Below, piece after piece: positions 24,059-32,378 of a stretch of 64,000 nt of DNA. The notes under the pieces were generated by a model, which was given only the letters and a program-made list of their open reading frames with translations, did no database searches and was not told where the DNA came from. The DNA is from Catenulispora yoronensis. GTDB taxonomy: Bacteria > Actinomycetota > Actinomycetes > Streptomycetales > Catenulisporaceae. The position numbers and the translations under genes are program-made. The DNA lies in contig NZ_BAAAQN010000048.1 of the NCBI RefSeq assembly GCF_039531695.1, positions 1-64,000 of the forward strand. Direction: 5' to 3'. Each line of letters starts with the position of its first letter. The stretch's first letter is position 1.

Positions 24059-25579
24059 TCAGTGCGCGAGCACCGGGACCGCGTCCTCGACCCCGCCGGT
24101 GATGTTCTCGCCCTCGCCGTGCCCGCCACGCTGCGGCTTGGCGTTGATCAGGACCCCGGCGGCCAGGGCGGCCAGGGCCAGCAGGCCCCCGGCGATCCAG
24201 TAGGCGACCGAGAAGCCGTGGACCATGGCCGACAGGCCCAGCGCGGTGCGGTCGGCCGCGGAGTGGACGCCCGCGGCGTGGCCCTTGGCGTAGTTGCTGG
24301 TCGCGCTGTTGGCGATGGTGCTCAGCAGCGAGGTGCCGATGGCGCCGCCGACCTGCTGGGAGGTGCTGACCATGGCCGAGGCGACGCCGGCGTCCTGCGG
24401 GCGCACGCCGTGGGTGGCCAGGTTCATGGCCGGCATGAACACCAGGCCCATGCCGAAGCCGAGCAGCAGCAGCGCCGGCAGGACGTGGGTGAAGTAGGAG
24501 CCGCCGACCGTGATCTGGGTCAGGATCAGCATCGCCGAGGCGGCGATCAGGGCGCCGGGGACCATCAGCAGCTTGGTCGGGACCTTGGGCAGCAGCCGGA
24601 CGGCGACCTGGGTGGCGCCGGCCATCATGCCGACGACCATCGGCAGGAACGCCAGGCCGCTCTTGAGCGGGCTGTAGCCCAGCACGACCTGGAGGTAGTA
24701 GGTCAGGAACAGGAAGGCGCCGAACATGCCGACCACGGCGATGCCGATGGTCAGGTACGCGCCGCCGCGGTTGCGGTCCAGGACCACGCGCAGCGGCAGC
24801 AGCGGGGCGGCGGTCCGGGACTGGACGACGACGAAGGCGGCCAGCAGGACCAGCGAGGCGACGATGAAGCCGAGGGTGGTCGCCGAGCCCCAGCCGTCGG
24901 TCTCGGCCTTGTTGAAGCCGTAGACCAGGGAGGCCAGGCCGGCGCCGGCCAGCACGATGCCGGGGATGTCCAGGCGGTTGTGGTTGCGGCTGCCCGCGGG
25001 CTCCTTGATCTCGAAGACCGCGCCGAGGACGGCGATCACCGCGATGATGACGTTGACGTAGAGCGTCCAGCGCCAGTTCGCGTACTCGGTGAGCAGGCCG
25101 CCGAGCAGCAGGCCGATGGCGGCGCCGCCGCCGGAGATCGCACCGTAGATGCCGAAGGCCTTGGCGCGCTCCTTGGGCTGGGTGAACATGACGGTCAGCA
25201 GCGACAGCGCGGCCGGGGCGAGCAGCGCGCCGAAGGCGCCCTGGAGGGCGCGGGCCGCCAGCAGCATGCCGGTGTTGACGGCGGCGCCGCCGAGCGCGGA
25301 GGCCGCGGCGAAGCCGATCAGGCCGGTGATGAAGGCCGGGCGCCGGCCCCAGCGGTCGGCGATGCGGCCGCCGAACAGCAGCAGTCCGCCGAAGGACAGC
25401 GCGTAGGCGGTGACCACCCACTGCCGGTTGGCGTCGGAGATGCCCAGGTCGGCCTGCGCCGAGGGGAGGGCGATGTTCACGATGGTGCCGTCGAGGACGA
25501 CCATCAGCTGGGCCAGGGCGATGAAGGCCAGGGCCCGCCACCGCCTCGGGTCGAGGGCAGGGGTTATCGACTCGGTCAT
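24059..25579 (-). CDS. MFS multidrug exporter, DHA2 (EmrB/QacA) family
   Basis: A 506-aa membrane protein from ATG 25579 (MTESITPALDPRRW), predicted to have 14 helices. Family marks are LMVVLDGTIVNIALP (motif D1), GGRIADRWGRRPAF (loop 2-3 motif A), ALQGAFGALLAPAALS (motif C region) and ASAMVSTSQQVGGAIGTSLL. Such proteins export drugs with proton antiport. The TetR gene lies upstream on the same strand and very likely regulates it. The 116-bp gap between them holds a 20-bp-period repeat. An open frame continues upstream of the ATG through the TetR gene, but only this part has MFS character. Confidence 0.95.
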   Translation of the reverse strand: MTESITPALDPRRWRALAFIALAQLMVVLDGTIVNIALPSAQADLGISDANRQWVVTAYALSFGGLLLFGGRIADRWGRRPAFITGLIGFAAASALGGAAVNTGMLLAARALQGAFGALLAPAALSLLTVMFTQPKERAKAFGIYGAISGGGAAIGLLLGGLLTEYANWRWTLYVNVIIAVIAVLGAVFEIKEPAGSRNHNRLDIPGIVLAGAGLASLVYGFNKAETDGWGSATTLGFIVASLVLLAAFVVVQSRTAAPLLPLRVVLDRNRGGAYLTIGIAVVGMFGAFLFLTYYLQVVLGYSPLKSGLAFLPMVVGMMAGATQVAVRLLPKVPTKLLMVPGALIAASAMLILTQITVGGSYFTHVLPALLLLGFGMGLVFMPAMNLATHGVRPQDAGVASAMVSTSQQVGGAIGTSLLSTIANSATSNYAKGHAAGVHSAADRTALGLSAMVHGFSVAYWIAGGLLALAALAAGVLINAKPQRGGHGEGENITGGVEDAVPVLAH

Positions 25580-25610
25580 GACGGGAGGGGTCCTTGTCTG
25601 GTGCTGGGAG

Positions 25611-25700
25611 GGTGGTTCAGGAGTGCTCGGGGGTGGTTCGGAACTGCGGGGGTGGTTCAGGGAGTGCTCGGGGTGGTTCGGAATGCTGGGCTGGTTCAGG
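25611..25700. repeat. Tandem 20-bp-period repeat between TetR and MFS genes
   Basis: Cores of GGTGGTTC(A/G)GGA recur at 25611, about 25632, 25651, about 25672 and 25691, spaced 20 bp, with degenerate GTGCTCGG between. The array overlaps the last codons of the TetR gene. A similar GGGTTC(A/G)GG core is found at 59265-59339 (15-bp period) and, in decayed form, at about 56821-56885. Confidence 0.7.
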
Positions 25701-26328
25701 AGAGCTCGCGGAGCGGGTCCGGGACCGGCGCGCCGACGAGCGGCAGCACGATCTGGTCGATCACCGTGATGACGAACGCGGCGTCCGGTGGTCGGCCGGT
25801 GAGGATCAGCTGGTGGAAGATCATGGACGGGACGATGTCCGACAACAGGACGAAGTTCGGCACCGGCGCGATCTCCCCGCGGCCGACCGCGCGGTCGAAC
25901 AGGGTGCGGAACACGGCCTTGCGCGGGGCGACGAACTGCTCGGCGAACACCGCGCGGAGCTTGGCGTCGCGGACCAGTCCGGAGACCAGGCCGGCCTGGA
26001 CGTCGGTGCGGAAGGTGTCGTCCGCGTCGTGGACGTGGCAGGCCAGCGCGATCAGGTCGCCGCGCAGCGTGCCGGTGTCCGGCAGCACCGGACGGGCCTT
26101 CATCCGGCCGATGGCGTCGACGACCAGCTCGGCCTTGTCGGCCCAGCGGCGGTAGAGCGTGGCCTTGCCCGCTCCGGCGCGCGCCGCCACGGCGTCGACG
26201 GTCATGCGGTCGTAGCCGACCTCGGCGAGCACTTCGAGCGCGGCCTGGCACAGTGCCGCGTCGCGGGAGGCGTCGCGCTTGCGCCCGGGGGCGTGGACGG
26301 ACTCGTCGGTCTGACTCGTCTGGATCAT
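25696..26328 (-). CDS. TetR-family repressor of the adjacent MFS exporter
   Basis: A 210-aa protein. The N-terminal HTH reads ALEVLAEVGYDRMTVDAVAARAGAGKATLYRRWADKAELV, a textbook TetR domain near residues 25-70. The C-terminal domain (RTDVQAGLVSGLVRD..., IVPSMIFHQLILTGRPPD) fits the TetR/AcrR C-terminal class often paired with drug efflux. It is upstream of the DHA2 exporter on the same strand. Two operator-like palindromes lie 59-102 bp upstream of its start, which suggests autoregulation of a regulator-exporter operon. Confidence 0.92.
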   Translation of the reverse strand: MIQTSQTDESVHAPGRKRDASRDAALCQAALEVLAEVGYDRMTVDAVAARAGAGKATLYRRWADKAELVVDAIGRMKARPVLPDTGTLRGDLIALACHVHDADDTFRTDVQAGLVSGLVRDAKLRAVFAEQFVAPRKAVFRTLFDRAVGRGEIAPVPNFVLLSDIVPSMIFHQLILTGRPPDAAFVITVIDQIVLPLVGAPVPDPLRELS

Positions 26329-26386
26329 CGGTGCTCACCCCTTCCCGTCCTCGGCCGACCGCCGGCCGCCGACCGGTCTGATACTG

Positions 26387-26430
26387 AACGAACCCGTTTC
26401 GAAACTAAATCGTATCGGAACGAGTTCGTT
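26387..26430. promoter_or_regulatory. Pair of TetR-type operators spaced 32 bp
   Basis: AACGA-AC-CCGTT (26387-26398, one mismatch) and AACGA-GT-TCGTT (26419-26430, perfect) have the same geometry and centres 32 bp apart, about three helical turns. They lie in the AT-richer gap upstream of the TetR gene. These are probably its own operators. Confidence 0.65.
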
Positions 26431-26464
26431 TCGCAAAGTCGGCGGAGCCCGGCTGAGACGCAGC

Positions 26465-27160
26465 TCACTCGGGGTTCAGGGCCCAGTCCAGTGCCGCCTC
26501 GACGTGCAGTAGCGTGGTGTCGTAGACCGGTAGCGGACAGTTGCCGGCGTCGAGCAGCATGCCGATCTCGGTGCAGCCCAGGATGACGGCCTGCGCCCCG
26601 GCTTCCCGCAGTCCTTCGACGACGGCCTGGTACGCCTTGCGGGACTCCTCGCGGACCACGCCGAGGCACAGCTCGTCGTAGATGATGTCATGCACGGCGG
26701 TCCGGCCCGGCTCCTCGGGGATCAGGACCTCCAGGCCGCGTCGCCGCAGCACCGAGGAGTAGAACTCCTGCTCCATCGTATAACGGGTACCGAGCAGCCC
26801 TACCGTCCGGACGCCGTCGGCGAGCAGGGCGTCGGCGGTCCCGTCGGCGATGTGCAGCACCGGGATGCCGATCGCGGCGGCGACGGCGTCGATGACGCGG
26901 TGCATGGTGTTCGTGCACAGCACCAGCGCTTCGGCGCCGCCGGCCTCCAGACGCCGGGCCCAGTCGGCGAGGTGGCGGCCGGCGTCGTCCCAGCGTCCCT
27001 CGGCCTGCATGCGCTCGACGTCCGCGAAGTCGACGGACGCCAGCAGCAGCGGCGCGGAGTGCAGGCCGCCGAGGCGGTCCCGCACGCCCCGGTTGAGGCC
27101 CTGGTAGTAGAAGACGGTCGATTCCCAGCTCATCCCGCCCAGCAACCCGATCGTGCGCAT
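26465..27160 (-). CDS. Aspartate/glutamate racemase family protein
   Basis: A 231-aa protein from ATG 27160 with GGGAG 5-7 nt upstream. It has the family start MRTIGLLGGMSWEST, the first catalytic Cys in LVLCTNTMH and the second in VILGCTEIGMLL, so both Cys of the two-base racemase mechanism are present. Best matched to aspartate/glutamate racemases (YgeA/RacX-like). It may make a D-amino acid for wall or secondary metabolism. It is divergent from the FAD monooxygenase gene. Confidence 0.9.
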   Translation of the reverse strand: MRTIGLLGGMSWESTVFYYQGLNRGVRDRLGGLHSAPLLLASVDFADVERMQAEGRWDDAGRHLADWARRLEAGGAEALVLCTNTMHRVIDAVAAAIGIPVLHIADGTADALLADGVRTVGLLGTRYTMEQEFYSSVLRRRGLEVLIPEEPGRTAVHDIIYDELCLGVVREESRKAYQAVVEGLREAGAQAVILGCTEIGMLLDAGNCPLPVYDTTLLHVEAALDWALNPE

Positions 27161-27295
27161 CAACGGCTCCCTTCGTCGGCCTGCGACGAGCTTTCCATGG
27201 TGTCGGCCTTTGGGTCGGCCTCCGGGCCGGCCGCCGCGCGGGCCGGTGCACAATAGGGAAGGCAGGGTACTGATGCGGGGGTCGCGGGGGTCATT

Positions 27296-28624
27296 GTGAA
27301 GGTACTGATTGTCGGCGCCGGTATCGGGGGGCTCACGGCGGCCCTGAGCCTGGACGCGGCGGGACTGGCGCGGGAGATCCAGGTCATCGACGCGGCGGCC
27401 GAGCTGCTGCCGCTGGGGGTGGGGATCAACCTGCTGCCGCACGCGACGCGGGAGCTGATCGAGCTGGGCCTGGGGCCGGAGTTGGCGCGGATCGCGGTGC
27501 CGACGGCCGAGGTGGTCGTCATGGACGTGTTCGGCAACCGGATCTGGCGCGGGGAGCGCGGGCTGGGGGCGGGCTACGACTGGCCGCAGTACTCGGTGCA
27601 CCGGGGCGAGCTTCAGGCGCTGCTGCTGGCGGCGGTGCGCGAGCGGCTCGGGGCGGACAGCGTCCGGACCGGGTGCTCGTTCGTCGGGGCGGTGGAGGAC
27701 GAAGTCCTTGGCCCGGTCCGCAGCCAGGTCGTCGACCGCCGGACCGGCGACGTCGAGACGATCGCGTCGGACATCGTCATCGGCGCGGACGGGCTCAACT
27801 CGGCGGTCCGGGCGCAGTTCCACCCGGACGAGGGCCCGCCCCGCTGGAGCGGCGTCACGATGTGGCGCGGCTGCACCGAGGCGGAGCCCTTCCTGACCGG
27901 CCGGTCGATGATGTGGGCCGGCAGCAACAGCAAGGCCAAGTTCGTCGTCTATCCGGTCTCGGCGCCCCGGGCCGGAAGCGGCAGGGCCCTGATCAACTGG
28001 GTCGCCGAGGTCCGCGTCGCCGACGCCGTCGCCCAGGCGCCGGACTGGAACCGAGGCGGCCGGCTGGAGGACGTCGCCCCGCACTTCGAGGGCTGGAGCC
28101 TGGCCGGGGTCGACGTGTGCGCGCTCATGGCGGCCAGTCCGAAGATCCTCGAATACCCGATGACCGACCGGGATCCGCTGCCGTTCTGGGGCCGAGGCCG
28201 CGTCACGCTGCTCGGCGACGCGGCGCACCCGATGTATCCGATCGGCTCCAACGGCGGGTCGCAGGCCGTTCTCGACGCGCGCCACCTGGCGTACGAGCTG
28301 GCGCGTGCCAAGGACCGCGCCGAGGATCCCGCCGCGGGACTCGCGGCCTACGAGGCGGTGCGGCGTCCGCCGACGTCAGCGATCGTGCTGGCGAACCGCG
28401 CTTTCCCGATGGATCCGGTGCTCGACCTGGTCGCCGACCGGGCGCCGCGCGGGTTCGCCGCGATCGAGGACGTGCTGGATCCGGCGGAGGTGGCGCTGAT
28501 CGACCAGGCGCTGCGCGCCACGACGGGAACGGACGCCGAGGAGCTGAACCGGCGGCCGTCGCTCGACGTCCGGCCCCGGCGCTCGGACTCCGGCGGCGAG
28601 GCGGCCGCGGTTCGCCGAGAATGA
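27296..28624 (+). CDS. FAD-dependent aromatic monooxygenase (PhzS/salicylate hydroxylase-like)
   Basis: A 442-aa flavoprotein starting at GTG 27296. The dinucleotide fold VLIVGAGIGGLTAALSL is at the very N-terminus, IVIGADGLNSAVR (DG motif) lies near residue 160, and GRVTLLGDAAHPMYPIGSNGG (GD motif) near 300. The fold and motifs fit group A flavin monooxygenases, closest in feel to the PhzS type because of GVGINLLPHATREL. The substrate, probably an aromatic ring, is unknown. The C-terminal 40 residues are Arg/Glu/Ala-rich and low in complexity. An AraC regulator follows 4 nt after the stop, so they are likely co-transcribed. Confidence 0.9.
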   Translation: MKVLIVGAGIGGLTAALSLDAAGLAREIQVIDAAAELLPLGVGINLLPHATRELIELGLGPELARIAVPTAEVVVMDVFGNRIWRGERGLGAGYDWPQYSVHRGELQALLLAAVRERLGADSVRTGCSFVGAVEDEVLGPVRSQVVDRRTGDVETIASDIVIGADGLNSAVRAQFHPDEGPPRWSGVTMWRGCTEAEPFLTGRSMMWAGSNSKAKFVVYPVSAPRAGSGRALINWVAEVRVADAVAQAPDWNRGGRLEDVAPHFEGWSLAGVDVCALMAASPKILEYPMTDRDPLPFWGRGRVTLLGDAAHPMYPIGSNGGSQAVLDARHLAYELARAKDRAEDPAAGLAAYEAVRRPPTSAIVLANRAFPMDPVLDLVADRAPRGFAAIEDVLDPAEVALIDQALRATTGTDAEELNRRPSLDVRPRRSDSGGEAAAVRRE

Positions 28625-28628
28625 AGGC

Positions 28629-29501
28629 GTGGCCCTCATCGACGAGTCCGCGCGCGGCACGCCGCATGCCGCGCTGAGCCGGGACGTCGCCTTCTACTCC
28701 GGGTATCGGCAGGCGGGGATCGCGCCGGCCCAGCACCGCGGGCTGCCCTCCCCCTATCTGACACTGATCCTCACCATCGACGAGCCGTTGAGCATCGCCG
28801 CGCACCCGGATCCGGGCCAGGCGCCGGGCGATTTCGACACGCTGCTCGGCGGCCTGCACACGTCGCCGGCGCTGATCGTGCACGAGGGTCGGCAGTCGGG
28901 AGTGCAGATCATGATGAGCCCGCTGGCGGCGCGGGAGCTGTTGGGAATGCCGGCCGGGGCGGTGGCCGGGATCGATGTGTTCGCCGACGAGGCGCTGGGG
29001 CGGGACGTGCTAGAGGTGCGGGAGCGACTGCGAGAGGCTCCGGACTGGCCGGCCCGGTTCGCGGCGGTGGACGCTTGGCTGATGCGGCGGCGGGCCGCGG
29101 TCGACGCGCGACGGCCGGTGTCGCCGGAGGTGACGCGGGCGTGGCGGATGCTGGTGGCCTCCGGCGGCGCGGTCCAGGTGCCAGCGCTGGCCGCCGAGGT
29201 GGGGTGGAGCACGCGGCATCTGGCGGGGCGGTTCGGGCGGGAGATCGGACTGACGCCGAAAGCGGCGGCGCGGGTGGTGCGGTTCGATCGGGCGCGGCGG
29301 ACGCTGGCGGCGCGGGTGCGGGAGGCGGGGTACTTAGCGCCGTCGCGGGGGCTGGGCCTGGCCGACCTCGCGGTCGAGCACGGCTACTTCGACCAGGCGC
29401 ATCTGGACCGGGAGTTCCGGGCGCTGGCCGGGTGCGCGCCGGTCGCCTGGGTGGCCGAGGAGTTCCGAAACATCCAAGCCCAGCGGCACGCCGGCGGGTG
29501 A
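28629..29501 (+). CDS. AraC-family transcriptional regulator
   Basis: A 290-aa protein starting at GTG 28629, 4 nt after the monooxygenase stop. Residues 1-150 form a sensor-like domain (HRGLPSPYLTLILTIDEPL) of the DUF6597 type. The C-terminus has two HTHs: VQVPALAAEVGWSTRHLAGRFGREIGLTPKAAARVVRF, and GLADLAVEHGYFDQAHLDREFRALAG. The latter matches the AraC signature GYFDQAHL.REF. Likely targets are the VOC gene 40 bp downstream and the monooxygenase upstream. Confidence 0.9.
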   Translation: MALIDESARGTPHAALSRDVAFYSGYRQAGIAPAQHRGLPSPYLTLILTIDEPLSIAAHPDPGQAPGDFDTLLGGLHTSPALIVHEGRQSGVQIMMSPLAARELLGMPAGAVAGIDVFADEALGRDVLEVRERLREAPDWPARFAAVDAWLMRRRAAVDARRPVSPEVTRAWRMLVASGGAVQVPALAAEVGWSTRHLAGRFGREIGLTPKAAARVVRFDRARRTLAARVREAGYLAPSRGLGLADLAVEHGYFDQAHLDREFRALAGCAPVAWVAEEFRNIQAQRHAGG

Positions 29502-29540
29502 GGGTGGGATCAGATCCCGATTCCGAGGAGGCCGATCCCG

Positions 29541-30026
29541 ATGACCGACACCAATACCGAAACCAACACCGACACCAGCGCCGCGCCGACGACCGCGGAC
29601 CCGACCGCCGCTGCCGACACCACCAGCGCCGCCGACACCACCCCGCCCCCGCAGGTCTGGCCCACGCTGCGGGCCCGCGATGCCCACGCGCTGATCGGTT
29701 TCCTCACCGAGGCGTTCGGCTTCGTGGAGACCGTGGTCTACGCCGAGGGCAAGGTCGTGAACCACGCCGAGCTGGCCTGGCCCGAGGGCGGCGGCGTCAT
29801 GCTCGGCAGTGTGCGGGACGACGCGTGGGCGATCGAGCCCGGGTCGTTCGGCGCCTACGTCGTCACCGACGACGCCGACGGCGTCTGCGCGCGGGCCCGG
29901 GCCGCCGGGGCCGAGATCGTCAAGGAGCCCTTCGACACCGACTACGGCTCCCGGGACTTCCAGGCCCGCGACCCGGAGGGCAACCGCTGGTCGTTCGGCT
30001 CCTACCGCGGGCACCCTACCGGCTGA
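29541..30026 (+). CDS. VOC/glyoxalase-bleomycin resistance-like protein
   Basis: A 161-aa protein. The first 38 residues are Thr/Asp/Ala/Pro-rich and probably unstructured. A VOC domain follows (PTLRARDAHALIGFLTEAFGFVETVVY ... GGVMLGS ... GAYVVTDDADGVCARARAAGAEIVKEPFDTDYGSRDFQARDPEGNRWSFG). The last part (DPEGNRWSFG) is the usual C-terminal strand. It fits the class of PhnB/glyoxalase-like stress or resistance proteins; metal ligands cannot be assigned safely. It follows the AraC gene on the same strand, and its 3' end overlaps the convergent MFS gene by 11 bp. Confidence 0.88.
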   Translation: MTDTNTETNTDTSAAPTTADPTAAADTTSAADTTPPPQVWPTLRARDAHALIGFLTEAFGFVETVVYAEGKVVNHAELAWPEGGGVMLGSVRDDAWAIEPGSFGAYVVTDDADGVCARARAAGAEIVKEPFDTDYGSRDFQARDPEGNRWSFGSYRGHPTG

Positions 30027-31548
30027 CCGGATCCGCCGGCTTCGCAGGCTTCGCAGGCTTCGCAGGCTTCTGAGCGCCGGGCAGCCACAGCGAGAGCAGC
30101 ACCGCCACCGCCGAGAAGCCGACCGACCACCAGAACGCCGTCCGGAACGCGGCCGAGGGTTCGGCGGTCCGGTCGGCCAGGCCGTTCTGGAGGATCACGG
30201 CCAGAACCGCGGTGCCGAATGAGCCGCCGACCTGCTGCGCGGTCCTCGTCAGGACGCTGGAGTGGGGGATCTCGTGCTTCTCCAGGCCGATGTAGCCCGC
30301 GACCATCACCGGCATGGTGACGGCCCCGAGGCCGAAGCCGCGCAGCACCATCCAGGCGGCCAGCTGCCACTCGTCGGTGTGCGGGCCGGATCGCGCGAAC
30401 GGGATGGTGGCCACCGCGACGACGGCGAAGCCGGACAGGGCGATGACGCGGGGTCCGAAGCGGTCGATGGTGCCGCCGACGGCGACCCGGGACAGCAGCG
30501 TGCCCAGGCCCTGCGGGACGATCATGAGGCCCGCGCTCAGGGCCGTGGCGCCGCGGATGTCCTGGTAGTACAGCGGCATCAGCAGCATGGCGCCGTAGAG
30601 CGAGAAGCCTGAGAAGAACAGCACCGTCGTGGACGAGGCCACCGATCGTTTGGCCAGCAGGCGGAGTTCGACCAGCGGACGGCTGCGGCGCAGCGCGTAG
30701 ACGGTGAAGGCGGCGAGCAGCACGACGCCGAGGACCAGCGGGACGACGACGTCCGCGTGCGAGAACCCGGCGGAGCTGCCGGCGTTGGCCAGGCCGAGCA
30801 GGACGACGGCGGTGCCCGGCGCGAGCAGCAGCAGGCCGGGGACGTCGAGCCGCGGACGGACCGGGCCGGCGGGGCTGGCAGGGGTGTCGTCCGTCAGACC
30901 CCGCACCGCGAGGAACAGCCCGGCCGCGCAGAACGGCACGTTCACCCAGAACATGTACCGCCAGTTCAGATGGGTCAGGATGAGGCCGCCGAGGACCGGG
31001 CCGAGGATCGGTCCGAGCAGCGGCGGCAGCGCGACGTAGGTGACCAGCTTGCCGAGGGCCTTGCCGCCGGCCGCCTGGAAGATCAGCGTCGTCATCAGCG
31101 GCAGCATGAGGCCCCCGCCGACGCCCTGGACGACCCGCCAGCCGATCAGCGCGCCGACGTTCCACGCCAGGCTGGCGCCGACCGAACCGGCCAGGAACAG
31201 GCTCAGGGCGAAGATCCACAGCCGTTTGCCGCCGAACCGCTGCTGGCCCCAGGTGCTCAGCGGCACGGCGATGCCCAGGGCCAGCAGGTAGCCGGTGGTC
31301 ACCCACTGGATCGTGCTGACCGAGGTGTCCAGGTCGGCCGCGAGCGTGTGCAGGGCGACGCTGACGATCGTGGTGTCGAAGATGACCGCCATGACCCCGA
31401 CGATCAGGATCAGCGCGGTCTTGACCGCCGCGGGGTCCAGCACCGCGACCTCACCCTTCTCGCCCCCGGCCCCGGCCCCGACCGACCCCGACCCCGACCC
31501 CGACGGCGGAGCCCCACCTCTGTCCTTCGATACGCGTGTCAGTGCCAT
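30016..31548 (-). CDS. MFS multidrug exporter, DHA2 family
   Basis: A 510-aa protein from ATG 31548 with GGAGGGG 5-6 nt upstream. A Gly/Ser-rich N-terminal tail of about 35 residues precedes 14 predicted helices. Marks include MAVIFDTTIVSVALHTLA, STIQWVTTGYLLALG, VVQGVGGGLMLPLMTTL and NVPFCAAGLFLA. The C-terminus ends in a Lys-Pro-Ala tandem repeat encoded by a 9-bp microsatellite. It is a proton-linked drug exporter in all likelihood, and is divergent from a TetR gene that should repress it. Confidence 0.93.
   Translation of the reverse strand: MALTRVSKDRGGAPPSGSGSGSVGAGAGGEKGEVAVLDPAAVKTALILIVGVMAVIFDTTIVSVALHTLAADLDTSVSTIQWVTTGYLLALGIAVPLSTWGQQRFGGKRLWIFALSLFLAGSVGASLAWNVGALIGWRVVQGVGGGLMLPLMTTLIFQAAGGKALGKLVTYVALPPLLGPILGPVLGGLILTHLNWRYMFWVNVPFCAAGLFLAVRGLTDDTPASPAGPVRPRLDVPGLLLLAPGTAVVLLGLANAGSSAGFSHADVVVPLVLGVVLLAAFTVYALRRSRPLVELRLLAKRSVASSTTVLFFSGFSLYGAMLLMPLYYQDIRGATALSAGLMIVPQGLGTLLSRVAVGGTIDRFGPRVIALSGFAVVAVATIPFARSGPHTDEWQLAAWMVLRGFGLGAVTMPVMVAGYIGLEKHEIPHSSVLTRTAQQVGGSFGTAVLAVILQNGLADRTAEPSAAFRTAFWWSVGFSAVAVLLSLWLPGAQKPAKPAKPAKPADPVSR
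30036..30071. repeat. Four tandem 9-bp units (gc[c/a]ggcttc) in the MFS 3' end
   Basis: GCCGGCTTC followed by three copies of GCAGGCTTC encodes the Lys-Pro-Ala repeat at the exporter C-terminus on the minus strand. Copy-number change would stay in frame. Confidence 0.8.
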
Positions 31549-31562
31549 GACCACCCCTCCGC

Positions 31563-31631
31563 GATAAGAGACGAACTCATCTCTTAAAAGAGAGTAGGCC
31601 GCGAAGATAAGAAATGGAAGCCTCTCTTATC
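31563..31631. promoter_or_regulatory. Divergent MFS/TetR promoter with AAGAGA-type operators
   Basis: GATAAGAG at 31563-31570 is exactly inverted as CTCTTATC at 31624-31631. Between them, CTCTTAAAAGAG (31581-31592) is a perfect palindrome. The gap is markedly AT-richer than its flanks. The repeats probably bind the TetR protein and close both divergent promoters. Confidence 0.6.
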
Positions 31632-31645
31632 GACGGAGGACGACT

Positions 31646-32275
31646 ATGCTGGTCGTCGTGACGGAACAGGCGCGGCAGCCGCGGCAACGCCGGCGCGGGG
31701 ACGAGCTGGAGGCCGCCCTGCTGGACGCCGCGTGGCAGGAAGTGGTCGAGGTCGGCTTCCCCAAGATGACGATGGAGTCGGTCGCGGCGCGGGCGAGGAC
31801 CGGCGTGGCAGTGCTCTACCGCCGCTGGCCCAACAAGGACGACCTGGTCCTGGCCGCCATCCGGCACTTCGGCACGACCAACCCGATCGAGGTCCCGGAC
31901 ACCGGGAACCTGCGCGACGACATGATCGCGCTGCTCGGCAGCGCCAGCTCCGGCCGCGTCGGCTTCGCCGCCAGCATCACCGCCGCCTTCTCCGGCCTGC
32001 TGGCCAGCAGCGGGCTGACGCCGGCCGAGGTCCGCGAGCAGATCCTGGGCGACCGTCCGCGGCTGTCCGACGAGGTCTTCGCCCACGCCCACGAGCGCGG
32101 GGAGATCGACCTGGACACCATCCCGCCGGCGGTCCTGACCATGCCGTTCGACCTGATGCGCCACGACATGCTGATGACGTACGAGCCGATCCCGCCGGAG
32201 CGGATCCTGGCGATCGTCGACGACCTCTTCCTGCCGCTGGCCACCGGGACCCGGCCCCAGCAGGGTTCGCAGTGA
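31646..32275 (+). CDS. TetR-family regulator
   Basis: A 209-aa protein starting at ATG 31646 with GGAGG 7 nt upstream. HTH: LLDAAWQEVVEVGFPKMTMESVAARARTGVAVLYRRWPNKDDLVLAAI. The C-terminal helices (LGDRPRLSDEVFAHAHERGEIDLDTIPPAVLTMPFDLMRHDMLMT) are of the TetR_C class common next to exporters. It is divergent from the DHA2 exporter gene, with palindromes in the gap. The inducer is unknown. Confidence 0.92.
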   Translation: MLVVVTEQARQPRQRRRGDELEAALLDAAWQEVVEVGFPKMTMESVAARARTGVAVLYRRWPNKDDLVLAAIRHFGTTNPIEVPDTGNLRDDMIALLGSASSGRVGFAASITAAFSGLLASSGLTPAEVREQILGDRPRLSDEVFAHAHERGEIDLDTIPPAVLTMPFDLMRHDMLMTYEPIPPERILAIVDDLFLPLATGTRPQQGSQ

Positions 32276-32378
32276 TCGAGGCGGTCGCACAGCCGCGCCG
32301 GGCTCCGCGATCCGCCCCGGTTTCCGCCGCCCGGTGAGCAAGAATGGAACTCCGGCAGGGCAATCCCGAAGGAGTGAC

